Assembly: GCF_001050275.1 (NCBI RefSeq)
Contig: NZ_BBYA01000003.1
Coordinates: 1-64,000 of the forward strand
From: Leptolinea tardivitalis
Lineage (GTDB): Bacteria > Chloroflexota > Anaerolineae > Anaerolineales > Anaerolineaceae
Length of the DNA stretch: 64,000 nucleotides
Direction: 5' to 3'
A program made the translations under genes and the position numbers. Numbering within the stretch: position 1 is the first letter of the stretch; each line of letters begins with the position of its first letter. Shown one piece after another: positions 53,798 to 62,793 of the stretch. The notes under the pieces were generated by a model. The model did not search any database, was not told where the DNA came from, and was given only the letters and a program-made list of their open reading frames with translations.

Positions 53798-55438
53798 ATG
53801 ACACAGAGACGAATTACAGACGATTTACAAAAATTATTGGAAGTTCTTCCCCCGGCGGTGGCTGAGGCAGTCACCCGGGCGAACAATATTGACAACCTTA
53901 TCGAAATCATCCTCGATCTTGGCAGAGTTCCCAAAGCACGGTTCGTAAACGGCGAACTGGAACTCTCAGATCGAGAAATCAGCCATCAGGATATCAGTTA
54001 TGTGGTGGAACGCATCGGTGAGTTTGATGCCGATAACCGGGCGGGGTTGGAACGCACCCTTCATCGGATTTCTGCTTTTCGAAACCGACGCGGTCACATT
54101 GTGGGTCTTACCTGCCGTGTAGGCCGGGCAGTCTATGGAACCATTGATATCATCAAAGACCTCGTTGAATCGGGTAAAAGCATTTTAATCCTCGGAAGGC
54201 CGGGGATTGGAAAAACTACCATGCTGCGTGAAGCCGCCCGCATTCTCGCGGAGGAAAAACGCGTCATCATTGTGGATACGTCTAATGAAATCGGCGGCGA
54301 CGGCGATGTACCGCATCCGGCGGTGGGAAAAGCCCGGCGCATGCAGGTACCCACCCCATCCCTTCAGCATGAAGTGATGATCGAAGCGGTCGAAAACCAT
54401 AACCCCGAAGTCATCGTTATCGATGAAATTGGCCGTGAGTTGGAAGCCATGGCAGCGCGTACTATTGCAGAACGCGGCGTCCAGTTGATCGGCACCGCAC
54501 ACGGCCGGTCATTAGAAAACTTGTTGCTGAACCCGACTCTCTCTGACCTTATCGGTGGAATTGAGTCGGTTACGCTATCTGATGAAGAAGCCCGACGGCG
54601 CGGTACGCAAAAAACCGTGCTGGAACGACGTGCCCCTCCCACTTTTGATGTGTTGATTGAAATGATCGAACGCGATAAAGTGGCTGTCCATCCCGATGTT
54701 TCATCGGCGGTGGATTCACTGGTACGTGGAAGTACGCCTATGCCTGAAATCCGTTCTATGGGCGAAGATGACCAGATTCTCATTGAAAAACCTGCTCCTC
54801 CTCCACCCGCCCGGCAAAATCCCAATCAGGGATTCCGTCGGGGCATGGCGGAACCACCCACACAGCCTGGTACGTCCATGCGCCGGGGCGGACGATACCA
54901 GAATGTAGTTGATTCCAGCAGCTTTGAAATGGGTGCTGATGAACCGGCTGAGGTCATTTCTCCTTATGATGGCAAACCTGTCCGCCTGTACCCATACGGC
55001 GTAGCCCGCAACCGCCTGATTCAAGCTGCCCGGCGGTTGGGTGTTCCGGTACTGGTGGTGAAGAATCTGGAAGAATCCGAAGCCCTGATCACGCTGCGGG
55101 CTTATTACCGCAACCGCCAACAAACGGTGCTGGACGCAGAAGAACGCGGCCTGCCCATCTATGTATTGCGCGCCAATACAATCAACCAGATCGAACAATC
55201 GCTGGCAGACATGTTCAACCTGAGCATGGATGGCCCAACCCCCAACGAATGGCAGGATTATTCCAACGCCACCCGGGCAGCCATAGAAGCGGTGATGAAT
55301 GGTTCCCGCTTTGTTGACCTTCCCCCGGCGTCTGCTCCCATCCGCCGCCTGCAGCACGAAATGGCACGGCAGGCACAGCTCGTTTCCCATTCCTACGGGA
55401 AAGACCCAAATCGCTACGTACGGATTTTTAGAGAATGA
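53798..55438 (+). CDS. R3H-domain AAA ATPase (Ycf45/SpoIIIAA-like)
   Basis: This 546-residue protein has a central ATPase domain with Walker A ILGRPGIGKTTMLRE (around residue 130) and Walker B EVIVIDEIGRELEA, like SpoIIIAA and cyanobacterial Ycf45. A Pro/Gly-rich linker (residues 325-370) is followed by RRLGVPVLVVKNLEESEALITL and a C-terminal R3H-like motif (RRLQHEMARQ and PNRYVRIFRE) for single-stranded nucleic acid. The role in this lineage is unknown. ATG 53798 is preferred over 53732. tmk overlaps by 4 bp. TTGCAT-17-TATGCT (53758-53786) is a likely promoter with almost no leader. Confidence 0.85.
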   Translation: MTQRRITDDLQKLLEVLPPAVAEAVTRANNIDNLIEIILDLGRVPKARFVNGELELSDREISHQDISYVVERIGEFDADNRAGLERTLHRISAFRNRRGHIVGLTCRVGRAVYGTIDIIKDLVESGKSILILGRPGIGKTTMLREAARILAEEKRVIIVDTSNEIGGDGDVPHPAVGKARRMQVPTPSLQHEVMIEAVENHNPEVIVIDEIGRELEAMAARTIAERGVQLIGTAHGRSLENLLLNPTLSDLIGGIESVTLSDEEARRRGTQKTVLERRAPPTFDVLIEMIERDKVAVHPDVSSAVDSLVRGSTPMPEIRSMGEDDQILIEKPAPPPPARQNPNQGFRRGMAEPPTQPGTSMRRGGRYQNVVDSSSFEMGADEPAEVISPYDGKPVRLYPYGVARNRLIQAARRLGVPVLVVKNLEESEALITLRAYYRNRQQTVLDAEERGLPIYVLRANTINQIEQSLADMFNLSMDGPTPNEWQDYSNATRAAIEAVMNGSRFVDLPPASAPIRRLQHEMARQAQLVSHSYGKDPNRYVRIFRE

Positions 55439-56058
55439 CAGGCCTGTTCATTACCCTGGAAGGGCCGGATGGATGCGGTAAATCCACCCAGATCGCCCCG
55501 CTGGCAGACTATCTGCGCTCTATTGGGCGGACTGTGTTTACCACCCGTGAGCCAGGTGGTACGGCTATCAGCGACCAGGTGCGGCAAATTCTGATGGCTA
55601 TGAAAAATACGTCAATGCACCCGCGTACAGAATTGCTTTTGTTTCTCTCCGCACGTGCTCAGTTGGTAGAAGAGGTTATTCGTCCGCGGCTGGCAGCCGG
55701 TGAAATCGTAATTTCAGATCGTTATGGTGATTCCACCCTTGCCTACCAGGGGTATGGTCACGGGTATGACCGGGATACCATCCGGCGGTTATTGGAATTT
55801 GCTACCGGCGGTTTGAAACCAGACCTAACTCTTCTTATAGATGTGGATGTGGAAGAAGGGCTGCGCCGACGCCAGGTTGGCGGGGGTGAATGGAACCGCC
55901 TGGATGCCTACCAATTGGAATTTCACCGACGGGTGCGGGAAGGTTACCATGAACTGGCTAAGCTCGAACCCGCCCGCTGGGTGACAATCAATGGAGAGCA
56001 GACTCCCGAAATGGTACAATTGTCCATTCGTCAGGCGGTGGATGAACGGATTGTATAA
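55435..56058 (+). CDS. tmk: Thymidylate kinase
   Basis: Tmk phosphorylates dTMP to dTDP. The 207-residue kinase has the P-loop EGPDGCGKST, the DR(Y) motif ISDRYGDSTLAYQG, TTREPGGT in the substrate region and the lid arginine segment EGLRRRQ. Length is normal. Its ATG overlaps the stop of the R3H ATPase gene (ATGA), so the pair is translationally coupled. Confidence 0.96.
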   Translation: MTGLFITLEGPDGCGKSTQIAPLADYLRSIGRTVFTTREPGGTAISDQVRQILMAMKNTSMHPRTELLLFLSARAQLVEEVIRPRLAAGEIVISDRYGDSTLAYQGYGHGYDRDTIRRLLEFATGGLKPDLTLLIDVDVEEGLRRRQVGGGEWNRLDAYQLEFHRRVREGYHELAKLEPARWVTINGEQTPEMVQLSIRQAVDERIV

Positions 56059-56144
56059 AACGCCGGGTCAGCCTCTGTTGAATTCTGAATGGATCTAAAT
56101 CCATCAAACGGCTGCCTGATGACCGGATTGATGGTGAAATACAT

Positions 56145-57371
56145 ATGATGGTTTCTACAACAAAGACTCATTGGCCTTCCCTTGGCATGTTGCTGCTGAG
56201 CGGAGGCGGTGCTTTCCTGGCTTTTATGTCAGCGGCGGGATTTGCTGTTGGCGGACTGATGACTTGCCTGAAGAGCTCGACCGGTATGGAAGATGCGCAG
56301 GTTTTATTCAGCCTCGCCAGTACAGCTTTTTTGATATTCGTATTGTTACTGCCTTCAACCGTTATGGCTGCCATGCGATTAATGGGAATAGCCATTCCTG
56401 AATGGAGGCGTACCTGGTTTTTTAAGGCATCCCGTATCGGGATGTTTCTGGTCCCAATCGCAATCCTTTTCGGTTATCTGGTATCCAGCCATGTTGGTGC
56501 CGCAACAATCCTGTTCCCCTTATTCCAACTGATAGTGGTGGGGCTGCCCATCTGGTGGTTGATCGAAACTGGAAAACATGATCTTCCACCTTCTTCTGCA
56601 CAGCACAATTGGGGGATTCTTTCAATCAGCCTGACGACCACCATGCCGCTTATTGTTGTGGTTGAATTGATCCTGGTTGTCTGTATTGTTGCCGGTGTGG
56701 TTTTTTGTATTTCATTTTTTTCACCGGATGTGCTTCAACAGCTTTCAACAACGTTGGATAGATTGGTCAATGCCGGTATCGATAGAGAAACCGTGTTGCG
56801 GATAATCCGGCCGTATACCAGCAAGCCGTCCGTAATCTTATTATTAATTGCCATAGCCTCCGGGATAATTCCATTGTTGGAAGAATTGTTAAAACCTCTG
56901 GCGTTATGGTTTTTTTCCAATCGTCAACTTACCCCCCGTGAAGGTTTTATCGGTGGAATGATCTGCGGTGCCGGGTTTGCCTTGTTGGAAAGCCTCGGTG
57001 CATTGGCTAATCCGTCTGCCGAATCGTGGGTGGTGATTGCTACCGGACGAGTTGGTACCGGTATTTTGCACATTACTGCCACCGGACTGGTTGGCTGGGG
57101 ATTGGCCAGAGCCTGGACGGATGGAAAATACGGATCACTGATTGGTGCCTACCTGGCTGCTTTTTGTTTCCATTCCCTCTGGAATGCATCTGCCCTGATG
57201 ACTGGCTTTCGGGAATTGGCCCAATTTGCACCGATACAGGTTGAAGTTCTGGATGGATTTATCCAGGCTTCACCATTCATTCTGGTGATGCTGGCCATCT
57301 TTATGGTATCTGTCATTCTCCGAGCAAACACCATTTTCCGCAAGGAACAAAACAACTTGAATGAGTTTTAG
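56145..57371 (+). CDS. PrsW-family intramembrane protease-like protein
   Basis: This 408-residue protein has about eight to ten membrane helices. The central motif LLEELLKPLALW (around residue 244), the GAGFALLESL segment and the C-terminal HSLWNA match the conserved acidic and His motifs of the PrsW/CAAX-protease-related group. Such proteins cut membrane-anchored regulators in stress signalling. No anti-sigma factor is nearby, so the substrate is unknown. The two in-frame ATGs at 56145 and 56148 are equivalent. Confidence 0.75.
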   Translation: MMVSTTKTHWPSLGMLLLSGGGAFLAFMSAAGFAVGGLMTCLKSSTGMEDAQVLFSLASTAFLIFVLLLPSTVMAAMRLMGIAIPEWRRTWFFKASRIGMFLVPIAILFGYLVSSHVGAATILFPLFQLIVVGLPIWWLIETGKHDLPPSSAQHNWGILSISLTTTMPLIVVVELILVVCIVAGVVFCISFFSPDVLQQLSTTLDRLVNAGIDRETVLRIIRPYTSKPSVILLLIAIASGIIPLLEELLKPLALWFFSNRQLTPREGFIGGMICGAGFALLESLGALANPSAESWVVIATGRVGTGILHITATGLVGWGLARAWTDGKYGSLIGAYLAAFCFHSLWNASALMTGFRELAQFAPIQVEVLDGFIQASPFILVMLAIFMVSVILRANTIFRKEQNNLNEF

Positions 57372-57443
57372 ATGAGGATTTTTTACCAATGCCTATAAAT
57401 AAGGGCAGTCTGTGGTAGGATTCGGCGAAAGGAACCCAGTTGG

Positions 57444-58115
57444 ATGGAATATATAAAATTAGCGATTGATTTCATTCTCCACATGGATAAATACCTGAGT
57501 GTGATCATTCAGGCCTGTGGATTATGGTCTTACCTGGTTTTGTTTGTGGTTATCTTTATCGAAACCGGTCTTGTGGTAACCCCCTTCCTGCCAGGAGATT
57601 CACTTCTATTTGCCGCCGGTGCATTTGCTGCCAAAGGGGATTTCAACCTTGAGCTTCTTTTTATCTTGATGGCAATCGCGGCAGTGCTTGGTGATACAGT
57701 AAACTACTGGATTGGTCATTCCATTGGCCCGAAAGTGTTCTCTGGAAACGTCCGTTTCTTAAAGAAAGAATACCTGGATAAAACCCAGGCTTTCTATGAG
57801 AAACATGGCGGAAAAACTATTTTCCTGGCGCGTTTCATCCCCATCATCCGCACCTTTGCCCCATTTGTAGCCGGTGTGGGAAAGATGCGGTATGGATATT
57901 TCATTTCCTATAATGTCATCGGTGGCATTGTATGGACGGCATTGTTTGTCTTTGGTGGTTACTTCTTTGGCAACCTGCCATTCATCCAGAAGAATTTCTC
58001 CCTGGTCATCATTGCCATTATTGTAATTTCGGTTTTGCCGGCAGTTTTCGAATATTTCAAAGGCCGACGTGAATCAAAAATGGCCGCCAAGAATGCACAA
58101 CCAGCCGGGGAATGA
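57444..58115 (+). CDS. DedA/VTT family membrane protein
   Basis: This 223-residue protein has the DedA signature: ETGLVVTPFLPGDSLLFAAGA, FEKHGGKTIFLARFIPIIRTFAPFVAGVG (as YEKHGG...) and about five hydrophobic stretches. DedA proteins are thought to move polyprenyl phosphates or phospholipids across the membrane. The next gene overlaps by 4 bp and is a lipid acyltransferase, which supports a lipid role. Confidence 0.9.
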   Translation: MEYIKLAIDFILHMDKYLSVIIQACGLWSYLVLFVVIFIETGLVVTPFLPGDSLLFAAGAFAAKGDFNLELLFILMAIAAVLGDTVNYWIGHSIGPKVFSGNVRFLKKEYLDKTQAFYEKHGGKTIFLARFIPIIRTFAPFVAGVGKMRYGYFISYNVIGGIVWTALFVFGGYFFGNLPFIQKNFSLVIIAIIVISVLPAVFEYFKGRRESKMAAKNAQPAGE

Positions 58116-58780
58116 ACAGAGAATTCCTGCGACGCCTCATTAAAAAAGCCGTCCAGGTGCTAACTCGGACAGAATATTTAAATTTTGATAACATGCCGCC
58201 TTCGGGCGGCTTTATTCTTGCCACCAATCATAACAGCCGATTGGATATTCCCATTCTTTTTGCCAATCCGGTACGAAGTGATCTGACTGCGCTGATTGCG
58301 GATAATTACCGGTCTAATTTGTTCTTTTTAATTATCCTGCAATCAGGCGGCGCAATCTGGCTGGACCGACGGAAAGCGGACTTTTCAGCCTTTCGGCAGG
58401 CTGTAGATGTCATCAAACAGGGTCGGCCGTTGGGCATAGCGCCTGAAGGAACGCGCAGTCGAGTGGGCAAGCTTCTGGAAGGTAAATCGGGCATTCTGCT
58501 GCTGGCCTCCAGGGCAGGCGTCCCCATTGTGCCGGTTGGCATCACCGGAACAGAAGATGCCATGCAAAAGTTACTGACTTTTCGCAGACCGAAAATTGTT
58601 GCCCGGTTTGGCAAGCCATTCACCCTTCCGCCCCTTCCACGTGACGGCCGTGATGAAGCCATGGTGAAACATACAACGGAGGTGATGTGTCAGATCGCGG
58701 CGCTGCTCCCGAAAGAATACCGGGGGTTCTATGAAGGTTATGCCCGCGTGGGGGAGATCATCAGGGAAAACGGGTACTAG
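58112..58780 (+). CDS. PlsC-type lysophospholipid acyltransferase
   Basis: This 222-residue protein has the acyltransferase HxxxxD motif as NHNSRLDIPILF, GAIWLDRRKAD, the PEGTRSR glycerol-phosphate site and VPVGITGTED. It probably makes phosphatidic acid from 1-acylglycerol-phosphate or acylates a related lipid. Its ATG overlaps the DedA gene stop (ATGA). Confidence 0.9.
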   Translation: MNREFLRRLIKKAVQVLTRTEYLNFDNMPPSGGFILATNHNSRLDIPILFANPVRSDLTALIADNYRSNLFFLIILQSGGAIWLDRRKADFSAFRQAVDVIKQGRPLGIAPEGTRSRVGKLLEGKSGILLLASRAGVPIVPVGITGTEDAMQKLLTFRRPKIVARFGKPFTLPPLPRDGRDEAMVKHTTEVMCQIAALLPKEYRGFYEGYARVGEIIRENGY

Positions 58781-58823
58781 GAATCAGAATGTTGTATTAA
58801 TTTGAATAATGATAAGTAAGTTG

Positions 58824-59720
58824 TTAACCTTCAATTCCCGGTAAGAACCATGCTGATCCTTTTTCATTGGTGATTTCTCTTCGAATTCTTGTCACTGCTT
58901 CTTCACAATAGGAAGGATTATTGTCAATAATCACGCTGTTTCTTCCGGACATGAGTGCCGCAATACCTGTTGTTCCACTTCCACCAAAAGGATCGATAAC
59001 CAATCCTCCAGGTGGACATAACAACTTTATAAAAAATAATGGAAGGTCTACCGGGAAGACAGCAGGGTGGTTTTTATTCTTACCTACCAGGGGTAGATCA
59101 ATTACATTTGATGGAGAGACTTCAGTTTTTCCCACCCACTTTGAAATGTCCCTGCCAAAACCGCTTTCATTTGATGAATTATGACGAGTAAAATCTACAT
59201 CACTAAGGTTTTTCAGCCGGGATTTTGACCATTCTCCTATCGGTTTCTTTACTTCATCCCTATTAAAGAAAGGCGTTCTTGTTTTTGCCAAATGGAAACA
59301 ATATTCCCATCCATCGCTCAATCTTGAAGGCCAAAAACCTGGCATTGGATTTGTTTTATGCCAAATATAATCATCAACCGCATACCAGCCATTTTCGGAA
59401 AGAGTTTGAATAGTATCCCAAACAAATCGATGTCTGACACCATTTACAACCTTATCTTTGATATTCAGGACAAAACTCCCATTTTCTAGTAATGAATTAT
59501 AAAAAGGATCATGAAAGGTTAAAAACCATTCTACAAATTCATCAGGTGAAATACTGTCATAGTGTCTTTTTCTGGCATCAGCATAAGGTGGTGAAGTGAC
59601 GATAAGGTTCGCGCAATTTTTAAAATCATTCAATACTTCTCTACTGTCGCCACATATAACAGTACAAGATAATTGATTAATTGTGATAGTTGTAGATGTA
59701 AACTCTTGAGATTCAAGCAT
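58824..59720 (-). CDS. Type II DNA methyltransferase (SPPY motif), second R-M system
   Basis: This 298-residue beta-class enzyme has catalytic TSPPYADARK near residue 42 and the SAM motif DPFGGSGTTGIAALMSG near residue 247. It shares its layout with the methyltransferase at 41851-42744, including LNIKDKVV and NESGFGRDISKWV-like segments, so both probably make the same kind of modified base (N4-cytosine is favoured). It lies 2 bp after the putative restriction gene, so here the methyltransferase gene comes second. Confidence 0.85.
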   Translation of the reverse strand: MLESQEFTSTTITINQLSCTVICGDSREVLNDFKNCANLIVTSPPYADARKRHYDSISPDEFVEWFLTFHDPFYNSLLENGSFVLNIKDKVVNGVRHRFVWDTIQTLSENGWYAVDDYIWHKTNPMPGFWPSRLSDGWEYCFHLAKTRTPFFNRDEVKKPIGEWSKSRLKNLSDVDFTRHNSSNESGFGRDISKWVGKTEVSPSNVIDLPLVGKNKNHPAVFPVDLPLFFIKLLCPPGGLVIDPFGGSGTTGIAALMSGRNSVIIDNNPSYCEEAVTRIRREITNEKGSAWFLPGIEG

Positions 59721-59722
59721 TT

Positions 59723-60682
59723 TTATCTTCTACAGAAAAATTCCACTAATTTTTTAGGATTATTAAATCTTCCATCTTCACCAATTAAACCATGTTCTTT
59801 ACAACATTTACCAAAAGATTCTATTAATTCGTCAGGAACAACTATTTTTATGGATAAAGAGTCTTTCTTTGTCTTAAGTAATACATCAAGCACGAATGAC
59901 ATTATTTCATCATAGGAGTAATTAGCAAAGAAAGGCCAGAAGAAATTTGCCAACCATACTTCAGTATTTACTGAATATGCCTGTTTTGTTTTTGAATTAG
60001 ATTTTATGGTCCTTGATTTTTTCCCTTGATCCATAGCCAATCCAAATACACATAGATATGGACCCCTTCGATTGCGATCATTAATCGCCACTTGTTCCAA
60101 TGCTTGGATCGCTTTTGGCCAATCCTGTCCGCCGAGTGTGTTCATTCGATTTTTTACTGAAACATACAGACTTAGCGGACTATTGGATTTATCAATAAAT
60201 TCTATTTCAGCGTTGAAATCTGCTTCTGCAGTTCCTATATCAGACACACTTCTAAATCGCCCTGTAGAACGAGCACACTCAAATGCTAGGAATTGATATC
60301 TCCAACCAGAATTCATTCGTTCTTTTTGAAGAGTCCGCAATCTAAATTGATCTACACATACATCTTTATAATGCTCATTAAATAATTGATAAGCTGTGGC
60401 TGCTGGATCACCACAATAATCGCGAAAATATCTAAAAAGAGTTTTCCCCTCTTTGAAATATATTTCCTGAATTTGTGATTCATCTATTCCTTCGGGAATA
60501 TTTAAAATTTCTCTACTGGATTTGATCTCCGCGTTCCTAATAGCGTTTGTTATGAAACGAGATATTTCTGTTTGTGAAATCTTGCGTGGATGAGTAATTA
60601 ATTTAGATTCATCTAAACAAGAAAAGTATTGACTTCTTTGATCAGTAATTCTTGGGTAATTTTGAGGTGATGATTTTGTCAT
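59723..60682 (-). CDS. Putative restriction endonuclease of the second R-M system
   Basis: This 319-residue AT-rich gene is not a recognised family. The segment GTAEADFNAEIEF...LYVSVKNRMNTLGGQDW has an acidic residue cluster followed by a strand ending in x-K, the pattern of a PD-(D/E)xK nuclease. Its position immediately upstream of a DNA methyltransferase on the same strand makes a restriction role likely. It shows no similarity to the PmeII-like enzyme at 41133. The recognition site is unknown. Confidence 0.6.
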   Translation of the reverse strand: MTKSSPQNYPRITDQRSQYFSCLDESKLITHPRKISQTEISRFITNAIRNAEIKSSREILNIPEGIDESQIQEIYFKEGKTLFRYFRDYCGDPAATAYQLFNEHYKDVCVDQFRLRTLQKERMNSGWRYQFLAFECARSTGRFRSVSDIGTAEADFNAEIEFIDKSNSPLSLYVSVKNRMNTLGGQDWPKAIQALEQVAINDRNRRGPYLCVFGLAMDQGKKSRTIKSNSKTKQAYSVNTEVWLANFFWPFFANYSYDEIMSFVLDVLLKTKKDSLSIKIVVPDELIESFGKCCKEHGLIGEDGRFNNPKKLVEFFCRR

Positions 60683-60908
60683 TGAAACCCTCCTAGAGTA
60701 GATTTATTCATTTTATCAAATCAATAGAATGAAAAACTCTTTTTTTTCAATATGGCAATGAGGCTTTTTTTAATACAATTGGTTTCTTTATGAAAAAGGA
60801 ATTGTTTCAGTTTTTCTTTCAAAGAAATACAAGATCACACCAAAAACAGTGTTGATATTGACAATGCTATAATTCTTCACAACATTCATTTATGATTCCG
60901 AGGCAATA

Positions 60909-62027
60909 TTGATATCGGGGAAACGAAGATATTCTTTTGCGAACATTTTATTCGTTCTGATGGCTGTACTGTTTTTTCTGCCCGCCTGCGTTCAGGGGTC
61001 ATCCATTTCGCCGGCAGGCCGGGAACAGAACCCGGCTGTACCGCTCCCGATAGCGACACCCTCAAGCACCCCGGATGATTCCCCTGTAATCACAACCTAT
61101 TTCACAGATCCGGTTATTAAGGGAGGGAGGGCTCCGGGACGCCAGATCATCGCCGACATGATAAGGGATATCAATGCTGCGCAGGATTCTATTGACGTGG
61201 CCATGTACAATTTCACTTTAAAAGATGTCAGTGAAGCACTCATCAAGGCTTCTGAACGCGGAACGGCCGTTCGCATAATTGTGGATAGTGATGCCCTGGA
61301 CAAGCTTGACCTTTCCCGGCTGAAAAAGGCGGGCATCTATGCCATGGGCGACCGCCGGGAAAGTCTGATGCACAACAAGTTCGTGGTGATCGATAACCGT
61401 ATCCTTTGGACGGGCAGCCTTAACCTGACGGAAAGTGGTGCCACTGATGACGAGAATGTGCAGGTCAGGTTTGTATCATCCGAACTGGCAGATAACTACC
61501 GGGAAAAATTCAATGCCATGTTCAACGATGACAAATTCGGGCCTGACAGCCGTTCAAAAACAGAAAAGACCGTATTCTCACTTTCCGGTGTACCCGTAGA
61601 GAATTATTTCTCGCCGGAAGACAAGATTGATACCCGCCTGGTTAAACTGGTGGGCAGTGCCAGGAAAAGTGTGCACATTCTGGCCTATTCCTTTACTCTT
61701 GACCGGCTGGCGGATGCCTTGATTAAGGCAGAAAAAGCCGGGGTGGACGTCAGTGGTGTGTTTGATGAAGAATCAACGGAAGATAATCAGGGGGCGGATT
61801 TCTGGAAACTTGAGAAAGCCGGATTGAATGTGCGCCTGGATGGGGAAGATGGACTGATGCACATCAAGGCGATCATCATTGACGGGAAAACTGTGGCGTT
61901 TGGTTCGTATAACTTCACGGCCAGTGCAGAGAACAAGAACGACGAAAATATGTTGATCGTCACTGACCCAAACCTGGCTGACAAATTTGAGGATGCATTT
62001 AATCGGATCTTTTCACGAGCAAATTAG
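60909..62027 (+). CDS. PLD-superfamily lipoprotein with two HKD motifs
   Basis: This 372-residue protein begins with a TTG and has a lipobox (LFFLPAC, Cys at about residue 27). Two PLD domains follow, each with a clear HxKxxxxD: LMHNKFVVIDNRILWTGSLNLT and LMHIKAIIIDGKTVAFGSYNFT. It is probably an outer-surface phosphodiesterase acting on phospholipids or DNA (Nuc-like). TGCTATAAT at 60865-60873 is an extended -10 promoter. The R-M system on its left is on the opposite strand and unrelated. Confidence 0.88.
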   Translation: MISGKRRYSFANILFVLMAVLFFLPACVQGSSISPAGREQNPAVPLPIATPSSTPDDSPVITTYFTDPVIKGGRAPGRQIIADMIRDINAAQDSIDVAMYNFTLKDVSEALIKASERGTAVRIIVDSDALDKLDLSRLKKAGIYAMGDRRESLMHNKFVVIDNRILWTGSLNLTESGATDDENVQVRFVSSELADNYREKFNAMFNDDKFGPDSRSKTEKTVFSLSGVPVENYFSPEDKIDTRLVKLVGSARKSVHILAYSFTLDRLADALIKAEKAGVDVSGVFDEESTEDNQGADFWKLEKAGLNVRLDGEDGLMHIKAIIIDGKTVAFGSYNFTASAENKNDENMLIVTDPNLADKFEDAFNRIFSRAN

Positions 62028-62044
62028 CTTTGCAGGAAGAAAAA

Positions 62045-62614
62045 ATGACAGACACGCAATTGACATTCCACCCACTTACTCCCGACCGCTGGGACGATTT
62101 CGTGACCGTCTTCGGGCAGAACGGCGCCTGCGGCGGATGCTGGTGCATGTACTGGCGGGCTTCGGGTAAAGCCTTTTCAGCCAGTACCAAAGAACAGAAG
62201 CGGCAGGGGATCAAAGCGCTGGTGGATGCCGGCCGCGAACCCGGCCTGTTGGCCTATGTGGACGGCCAGGCAGCCGCCTGGGTGGCGGTGGGACCGAGGA
62301 AGGATTTCCCCACCCTGAACAACTCACGCGTGCTGGCGCCGGTGGATGACCAACCTGTCTGGTCAATCGTGTGCTTCTTCGTACACCGAAAATACCGGCA
62401 TGCAGGCTTGATGCGTCAACTGATCGACGCGGCGGTGGACTATGCCCGCTCGAAGGGTGCGAAGATCGTGGAAGGCTATCCCACCGAGCCTGGTGGCAAG
62501 GTGGAAGCAAGTTCGTTGTATCTGGGGGTTATGCCCGTGTTTCTTGAAGCGGGGTTTGTCGAGGTGGCCAGAAGGTCGGCGCATCACCCGGTGATGAGAA
62601 AATTCCTGGATTAA
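62045..62614 (+). CDS. GNAT family N-acetyltransferase
   Basis: This 189-residue protein has the pattern WDDFVTVFGQNGACGGCWCMYWR with a GACGGCWC cysteine cluster, then VAVGPRKDFP and VCFFVHRKYRHAGLMRQLID, the acetyl-CoA-binding motif A. The GGCWCMYWR segment is shared by a common subgroup of unknown substrate. The ATG at 62045 follows AGGAAGAAAA; an in-frame start at 62030 is less likely. A perfect hairpin follows the stop. Confidence 0.8.
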   Translation: MTDTQLTFHPLTPDRWDDFVTVFGQNGACGGCWCMYWRASGKAFSASTKEQKRQGIKALVDAGREPGLLAYVDGQAAAWVAVGPRKDFPTLNNSRVLAPVDDQPVWSIVCFFVHRKYRHAGLMRQLIDAAVDYARSKGAKIVEGYPTEPGGKVEASSLYLGVMPVFLEAGFVEVARRSAHHPVMRKFLD

Positions 62615-62621
62615 ACCACCA

Positions 62622-62644
62622 GCGCCCCGAATGGTTCGGGGCGC
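62622..62644. terminator. Hairpin between GNAT gene and tRNA-Leu
   Basis: A perfect 10-bp GC-rich stem (GCGCCCCGAA and complement) with a 3-nt loop lies between the GNAT stop and the 3' end of the tRNA and may terminate both. The T-run is modest. Confidence 0.65.
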
Positions 62645-62656
62645 ATGTTATAATTT

Positions 62657-62741
62657 TGGTGCCGAAGGTGGGAATCGAACCCACATACCTTACGGTACAC
62701 GATTTTGAGTCGTGCGCGTCTGCCAATTCCGCCACTCCGGC
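62657..62741 (-). tRNA. tRNA-Leu (anticodon CAA)
   Basis: The minus strand folds as a long-variable-arm tRNA: acceptor GCCGGAG pairs with CTTCGGC with one G-U pair. The D-arm region is GGCGGAATTGGCAGACG, the anticodon stem-loop CACGA-CTCAAAA-TCGTG reads CAA, and the T-arm contains GGTTCGAATCC. CCA is encoded at 62659-62657. CAA decodes UUG leucine. Confidence 0.93.
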
Positions 62742-62793
62742 GAGCACATTGAGTATATCGGAACATTATCACTCGGTCAAGGATTCAAAAACC

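Noticed and set aside
54716-55390. 224-residue open frame opposite the R3H ATPase gene
   Set aside because: It is antisense to the R3H ATPase coding region and lacks any domain signature.
62656-62793. N-terminal extension of ychF across the tRNA
   Set aside because: The extra residues come from the complement of tRNA-Leu; MKLGIIGLPQSGKTT at 62794 is the normal YchF start.
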